Source: JANRKB01 sp033763695 (lineage in GTDB: Bacteria; Planctomycetota; Phycisphaerae; Phycisphaerales; UBA1924). From it: a stretch of 64,000 nt of DNA. Positions 60,082 through 64,000 of this stretch are shown piece by piece; position 1 is the first letter of the stretch, and each line of letters opens with the position of its first letter. The position numbers were made by a program, and so were the translations under genes. The stretch is from positions 124,001 to 188,000 of the forward strand of contig JANRKB010000018.1 of assembly GCA_033763695.1 (NCBI GenBank), in the 5' to 3' direction. The notes under the pieces were generated by a model. The model was not told the origin of the DNA, did not search any database, and was given only the letters and a program-made list of their open reading frames with translations.

Positions 60082-61161
60082 TCACCGACCCGCGACTTCC
60101 AGCCCGATCCCCATCGACCGCTTGCACTCTTCGACGATCCGCTCGGCGGTCCGCACGTTCGCAAACCCGGCCTCCGCGTCGATGGACGGGCGACGCCCCG
60201 TCCGCACGGCATCAAGGAACTCCTTGATCTCCGTCACGATCGGCTCGGCGTCATCCACCATCAGATCATCGACATTCACCAACTGATCCCACTTCAGGCT
60301 CGTCAGGTCGTTGCCGCGGCTGATCGCCTCGCGCAACTCGCCCATCTGCAGTTCATTCGCCGTCCGCCGGATCATCGTCCCCTTCTTCGCGCCGTAGTCG
60401 ATTTTGATGTAGCCGTGCTCGCCCGTGATCCGCGTCACACGCTCGGTCTTGAGCGCCAAGCGGCTCGCCGTCACGTTCGCCACGCACCTGCCGTGCGGCG
60501 TCTCGAACTCGAGCCACGCGTTGCACAGATCTTCATGCGGCGTGATCACACTCACGCCCGCCGCGCGGATGAAGTCCGGCTCGCGCCCGCCCATCAGCAT
60601 GATCACCACATCCAGATCGTGGATCATCATGTCCATCACGACGCCCACATCGCAGCTGCGGAACGTCATCGGGCTCACCCGGATCACCTGCATGAACCGC
60701 GGCACGATCTCCATCCCCTGCGCCGTCGCCCGCTGCATCGCCCGCATCACCGGGTTGAACCGCTCGATGTGCCCCACCATCAGACAGCCGCCCGTGCTCT
60801 CCGCCAGTTCCTTCAGGCGGCTCGCCGTCTCCACATCACCCGCCAGCGGCTTTTCGATCAGGCACCCCACGCCCGCCTTCAGAAGCGGCGCGGCAGTCGG
60901 CTCATGGAACGTCGTCGGCACCGCGACGCTCACCGCGTCCACGCCCGCCGCCAGCAACTGATCCACGCTCGTCATGCCCGTGGTGTCGAACTTGTCCGCG
61001 ATCTGCTGACAGCGTTCCGCGCTGGCATCAACCACGCCGACCAGTTCCACGCCTGGCATGTTCGCGTAGACACGCGCGTGGTGCTGTCCCATCCGCCCCA
61101 CGCCAACCACGCCGCAACGGAGTTTGCGATCACCGATCGGCGACTTGCCTGTGCTGCTCAT
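60082..61161 (-). CDS. Gfo/Idh/MocA family oxidoreductase
   Basis: A 359-residue NAD(P)-dependent oxidoreductase. The Rossmann nucleotide site is LRCGVVGVGRMGQHHARVYANMPGVELVGVVDASAERC; the conserved Lys-Pro of the family is GVGCLIEKPLAGDV; the substrate domain has VGHIERFNPVMRAMQRATA and MIHDLDVVIMLMGGREP (His of the active site). It probably oxidises a sugar or sugar nucleotide, in keeping with the glycan genes. The ATG at 61161 follows the thioredoxin gene by 72 bases. Confidence 0.94.
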   Translation of the reverse strand: MSSTGKSPIGDRKLRCGVVGVGRMGQHHARVYANMPGVELVGVVDASAERCQQIADKFDTTGMTSVDQLLAAGVDAVSVAVPTTFHEPTAAPLLKAGVGCLIEKPLAGDVETASRLKELAESTGGCLMVGHIERFNPVMRAMQRATAQGMEIVPRFMQVIRVSPMTFRSCDVGVVMDMMIHDLDVVIMLMGGREPDFIRAAGVSVITPHEDLCNAWLEFETPHGRCVANVTASRLALKTERVTRITGEHGYIKIDYGAKKGTMIRRTANELQMGELREAISRGNDLTSLKWDQLVNVDDLMVDDAEPIVTEIKEFLDAVRTGRRPSIDAEAGFANVRTAERIVEECKRSMGIGLEVAGR

Positions 61162-61233
61162 GTGTGATTCTCGGATGGCAAACGAACCCGGACCAGTGCG
61201 GCCCGGGTTCGGTTCAGTTGCACAACGACGCTC

Positions 61234-61563
61234 TCATTGGGCGGCATCAAGCGCCGCGGCCAGATCTTCCTTCTTCGCGATGCCGACCATTTTCTTCACC
61301 GGCTGACCGCCCTTGAAGATGATGATCGTGGGGATCGCGGTGATCCCGTACTTCATCGCCACCTGGCGATTCGCGTCCGTGTCGAGCTTGCCGATCTTCG
61401 CCTTGCCGTTGAACTGATCCGCAAGCGCATCGATCGTCGGCCCGAGCATCCGGCACGGCATGCACCACTCGGCCCAGAAATCCACCAGCACCGGCTGCGA
61501 CGACTTCAGAACTTCGCCGTCGAAGTTGCCATCCGTGAACTCTTTGACATTCGCATTTGCCAT
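61234..61563 (-). CDS. Thioredoxin with WCMPC active site
   Basis: A 109-residue thioredoxin. GGAG lies 8 bases before the ATG at 61563. The fold is complete (VKEFTDGNFDGEVLKSSQPVLVDFWAEWCMPCRMLGP; IGKLDTDANRQVAMKYGITAIPTIIIFKGGQPVKKMVG, with the cis-Pro in AIPTI). The active-site pair is W-C-M-P-C in place of W-C-G-P-C, which should alter redox potential or partner choice. It is followed by the Gfo/Idh/MocA gene on the same strand. Confidence 0.95.
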   Translation of the reverse strand: MANANVKEFTDGNFDGEVLKSSQPVLVDFWAEWCMPCRMLGPTIDALADQFNGKAKIGKLDTDANRQVAMKYGITAIPTIIIFKGGQPVKKMVGIAKKEDLAAALDAAQ

Positions 61564-61819
61564 CGTGTGCGCTCCATCCCGCCCGGTGCTCGCTGCCAGC
61601 CATGAGGGCCGGCGTCGCGGGGTCGGAAGCAATGCTACTCCCGCTTCCGGGCGGTTCAACTGTCGGGCTTGCGGCACCTTGCCTCCCCGCTCCGACACCC
61701 CTTTGGATGCCGCCCCCCACCCCAAAGGTTCTCCCCCTCGATTTCACGCCAAATCACGACTTTTTGCGTGTCTGGCTCGTACCGGCCAACCTCCACCCCT
61801 CTGCCGCTACCCTCGCTGC

Positions 61820-62179
61820 ATGTCCAGAATCATCTCCTGCGTCCTGCTCCTGCTCGCCTCCAACACCTTCATGACCTTCGCCTGGTACTACCACGTCAAG
61901 AAGGCCGCGTGGCCTCTCTGGGTCGCCATCGCCGCGTCCTGGCTCATCGCCCTCCCTGAATACATCCTGCAAGTTCCCGCCAATCGCCTCGGCCACGTCG
62001 ACCACGGCGGCGCGTTCACCCTGCCCCAACTCAAGATCCTCCAAGAAGCCATCACCCTCGTCGTCTTCAGCGTCTTCACCGTCGTCATCGCCAAAGAACG
62101 CCTGCGCACCACCGACCTCATCGCCTTCATTCTCATCTTCGCCGCAGTCGCCGTGTCCATGCTCGGCCGCCGCGGCTAA
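61820..62179 (+). CDS. DUF486 family small membrane protein
   Basis: A 119-residue protein with four hydrophobic helices: IISCVLLLLASNTFMTFAWYYHV, WPLWVAIAASWLIALPEYILQVPANRLGH, AITLVVFSVFTVVIAKE and LIAFILIFAAVAVSMLG. The sequence FAWYYHVKK, EYILQVPANRLG and FSVFTVVIAKERLRTTDL matches DUF486, a family of EamA/DMT-like half transporters of unknown substrate. Confidence 0.92.
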   Translation: MSRIISCVLLLLASNTFMTFAWYYHVKKAAWPLWVAIAASWLIALPEYILQVPANRLGHVDHGGAFTLPQLKILQEAITLVVFSVFTVVIAKERLRTTDLIAFILIFAAVAVSMLGRRG

Positions 62180-62195
62180 CGCGCCTTCTCTTCGT

Positions 62196-62230
62196 GCCAT
62201 CGATGTATGCGAGGACATCGGTGCTTCGCT
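62196..62230. repeat. REP-like palindrome, copy 2
   Basis: GTGCCATCGATGT-ATGCGAGG-ACATCGGTGC: arms of about 10-11 bp with two mismatches or wobble pairs. Related to copy 1 at 51270-51310 and placed between the convergent DUF486 and FHA-GspE genes, where it may help termination. Confidence 0.5.
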
Positions 62231-62308
62231 GAACCGCCGCACCTTGTCGCCAACAGACGACCCCACCCTCCGCCGAGGGCTTTCCAACGCATCCGAAGTT
62301 GTTTCCGC

Positions 62309-63940
62309 TTATCCCTGCCCAGCGACGTGGTCGACTTCATCCAGGCTCGTCGAGCCTTCCGCCACCAGTCGCCATCCCGACTGCGCGAGCGTCGTGAAGA
62401 GTCCTTGGTCGATGATCTTCCGCATCGCGGTGATGCTCGGGTCGCGCAGCACCACATCCCGCAGTTCGTTGTTCACGTCGAGCAGTTCATAGATCGCGCG
62501 ACGGCCGCGATACCCCGTGCGCAGGCACTTGCCGCATCCCACGCTCGCGTACATCTTGGTCTTGCCGCCCAAGTACTTGCCCAGGCGCGTCGCGGTCCCC
62601 GGCGGCACCGGTATCTCGCGCTTGCAGTGATCGCACAGCACACGCACCAGACGCTGTGCAAGCACCAGATCCAGCGCGTTGGCCACCAGATACGGCTCAA
62701 CCTTCAGATCCAGCAGTCTGAACACCGCCGAGATCGTGTCCTTTGAGTGCACGGTGCTGAACACCACGTGCCCGGTCATCGCCGCCTGCATCGCCGTCCG
62801 CGCCGTCTCCTCGTCGCGGATCTCGCCCACGAGGATCACGTCCGGATCCTGACGCAGCACACTCCGCAGCAGGTTGTTGAACGAGTTCTGCTTCTCATCG
62901 TCCACAGGGATCTGCGTGACATTGTCGAGTTGATACTCAACCGGGTCTTCGATCGTCACGACGTTCCGCGACTCGCGATCGATCTCGCGCAGACCCGCAT
63001 ACAGCGTCGTGGTCTTGCCCGATCCCGTCGGCCCGCAGACGAGCAGCAGCCCGTGGTCCTGGTCGCACACCCGCCGCACCCGCTGCGCCATGTACGGCGC
63101 GAGCCCGAGTTCCGCCAGCGAATGCGGCGCAAGCCGATCGTCCAGCACGCGCAGCACCAGTTTCTGTCCGTGCACGCTGGGCGTGAACGACACGCGATAT
63201 TCGACGCGCCGCTCCGCGATCCGCGCCGAGAAGTGTCCTTCCTGCACCGCGTCCCGCGCCGCCGCCCGCATCTGCGCCGCCGTCTTGATCAACCCGAAAA
63301 TCAACTCGCCCACGCGGATCGGCAGGTTCGCGATCGAGATCATCTGCCCGTCCACGCGCATGCGGACGCTGAACTTCTCGCCCTTGTTCTCCACATGGAT
63401 GTCCGTCGCCCGGGCCTTGGACGCCACCTGCAACAGCAGCCGCACGCCATTGGGCCCGTCGCTCGTCCCCGCCAGCGCCGCCGATGGCTTGCCGCCCGCG
63501 TCGATGATGTTCACCACCTCCGACTCGGCCAACTTCGGCGGCAATTCCTCCAGAGTGGTCACCAGTGCCGCGGTCCAGCCCGCGTCCAGGCTCGTGTCCT
63601 CTGCCTTCGCGTCGTCCTGGCTCTCCAGCAACGCCCCAGGCGCGGCATCGCCGTCATACTCAATCAAGAACTCGTGTCCGCCGATCCGCAGGATGTCCCC
63701 CGGCTTCAGCTTCGCCGTCGCCACCCGCTGGTCGTTGATCCGCGTGCCGTTGCGGCTGTTCAGATCCTGACACACATACCCGCCCGCCCGATCCGGCTCG
63801 ATCTTGCAGTGGAACCTGCTCGCCAAGTCGTCCGTCAGCGGCACCGTGTTGTCCGGGTGCCGCCCGATCGACACCGCATCCCGCCCGAGCCGCAGCGACT
63901 GGGCCGATCCACGAATGGGCTTGAGATGCCACGACGGCAT
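62309..63940 (-). CDS. FHA domain-GspE/PilB ATPase fusion
   Basis: A 543-residue protein. Residues about 10-95 are a forkhead-associated domain (VSIGRHPDNTVPLTDDLASRFHCKIEPD, CQDLNSRNGTRIND with the SRFH and NG motifs) that binds phosphothreonine. Residues about 150-540 are a GspE-type ATPase: KARATDIHVENKG, Walker A GPTGSGKTTTLYA, TIEDPVEYQ, Walker B LRQDPDVILVGEIRD, STVHSKDTISAVFRL and the Cys pairs CDHC and CGKC-x-x-TGYRGRRAIYELL. The MshEN domain of the other ATPase (27552-29705) is replaced by the FHA domain. It is probably a secretion or pilus ATPase controlled by kinase signalling. Confidence 0.93.
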   Translation of the reverse strand: MPSWHLKPIRGSAQSLRLGRDAVSIGRHPDNTVPLTDDLASRFHCKIEPDRAGGYVCQDLNSRNGTRINDQRVATAKLKPGDILRIGGHEFLIEYDGDAAPGALLESQDDAKAEDTSLDAGWTAALVTTLEELPPKLAESEVVNIIDAGGKPSAALAGTSDGPNGVRLLLQVASKARATDIHVENKGEKFSVRMRVDGQMISIANLPIRVGELIFGLIKTAAQMRAAARDAVQEGHFSARIAERRVEYRVSFTPSVHGQKLVLRVLDDRLAPHSLAELGLAPYMAQRVRRVCDQDHGLLLVCGPTGSGKTTTLYAGLREIDRESRNVVTIEDPVEYQLDNVTQIPVDDEKQNSFNNLLRSVLRQDPDVILVGEIRDEETARTAMQAAMTGHVVFSTVHSKDTISAVFRLLDLKVEPYLVANALDLVLAQRLVRVLCDHCKREIPVPPGTATRLGKYLGGKTKMYASVGCGKCLRTGYRGRRAIYELLDVNNELRDVVLRDPSITAMRKIIDQGLFTTLAQSGWRLVAEGSTSLDEVDHVAGQG

Positions 63941-64000
63941 GGGCGACGCACTCCCCTCAACACGGAGTTCAATGGGCTTGACTCGGCGTCCGGATGATCG
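63941..64000. other. Right-edge fragment, nothing recognised
   Basis: Sixty bases upstream of the FHA-GspE start; they may contain its leader. No start codon or promoter was identified with confidence. Confidence 0.3.

Noticed and set aside
62747..63997. A 416-codon open frame opposite the FHA-GspE gene
   Set aside because: Antisense shadow rich in Arg, His and Pro with no domain.

Overview
The window is GC-rich chromosomal DNA that most likely comes from a member of the Planctomycetota, class Phycisphaerae. The indications are: secreted proteins carrying the paired EF-hand/dockerin-like module with a DFN-DGF-DFSDFDDFVAAFE pattern; a PEP-CTERM-like protein ending in PAPASLGVLSLAGLALGRRRR; a Pkn-type Ser/Thr kinase of planctomycete style; a futalosine-pathway gene; and many genes without a clear Shine-Dalgarno sequence. 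No rRNA, tRNA, CRISPR array, insertion sequence or prophage was recognised. The taxonomic call is an inference from protein features.

Layout. 1-1144 is the N-terminal part of a Ser/Thr kinase (minus strand, runs off the left edge). 1534-6069 encodes a giant secreted beta-helix/FG-GAP protein with a C-terminal dockerin-like pair. 6217-9616 holds a DUF3467 protein, a Ppx/GppA-HD phosphatase overlapping a GroES homologue, and a TPR lipoprotein. 10155-16458 holds a membrane-fusion protein behind a long structured leader, an unrecognised six-helix membrane protein of atypical composition, a GT-B glycosyltransferase and a large exported unknown. 16470-18930 (minus) is trpS followed by two paralogous membrane proteins, the second broken by two in-frame stops. 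19234-21293 is a divergent pair (an HTH protein and a PEP-CTERM-like secreted protein) separated by three GTGTAC boxes at 10-bp spacing. 21432-27184 (minus) holds an amidohydrolase, acetyl-CoA synthetase with a DUF3568 lipoprotein, and a protein that reads as a bacterial GH56 (hyaluronidase-fold) hydrolase behind an N-terminal dockerin-like pair.

27552-41674 is one long minus-strand run: flippase-like protein, nadE, GNAT, atpZ/I, an AtpI-like protein, atpB-atpE-atpF-atpH, mqnB, pilM-pilN-pilO, a pilP-like gene and a GspE/PilB ATPase. The ATP synthase cluster contains only Fo plus delta; alpha, gamma, beta and epsilon are absent from the window.

41821-48804 holds manA, a methyltransferase, a cyclase-fold secreted protein, rsmE, an Ala/Pro-rich membrane protein and a degenerate HD-GYP protein. 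48943-51228 is a small surface-glycan group (two tandem WcaF-like acyltransferases divergent from a GT2 glycosyltransferase). 52167-55793 is a ketosynthase pair: the first lacks the nucleophilic Cys and one His (chain-length-factor-like), the second is intact, and between them lies a GxxExxY-family protein whose nuclease residues are lost and which carries an RGG/glycine-rich N-terminus. The right end has a solitary Dam-like methyltransferase, an NTF2-like lipoprotein, a zinc-ribbon membrane protein, an MlaD protein, a Gfo/Idh/MocA oxidoreductase, thioredoxin, a DUF486 protein and an FHA-GspE fusion ATPase. Several intergenic gaps hold dispersed palindromic or 7-bp-periodic repeats.
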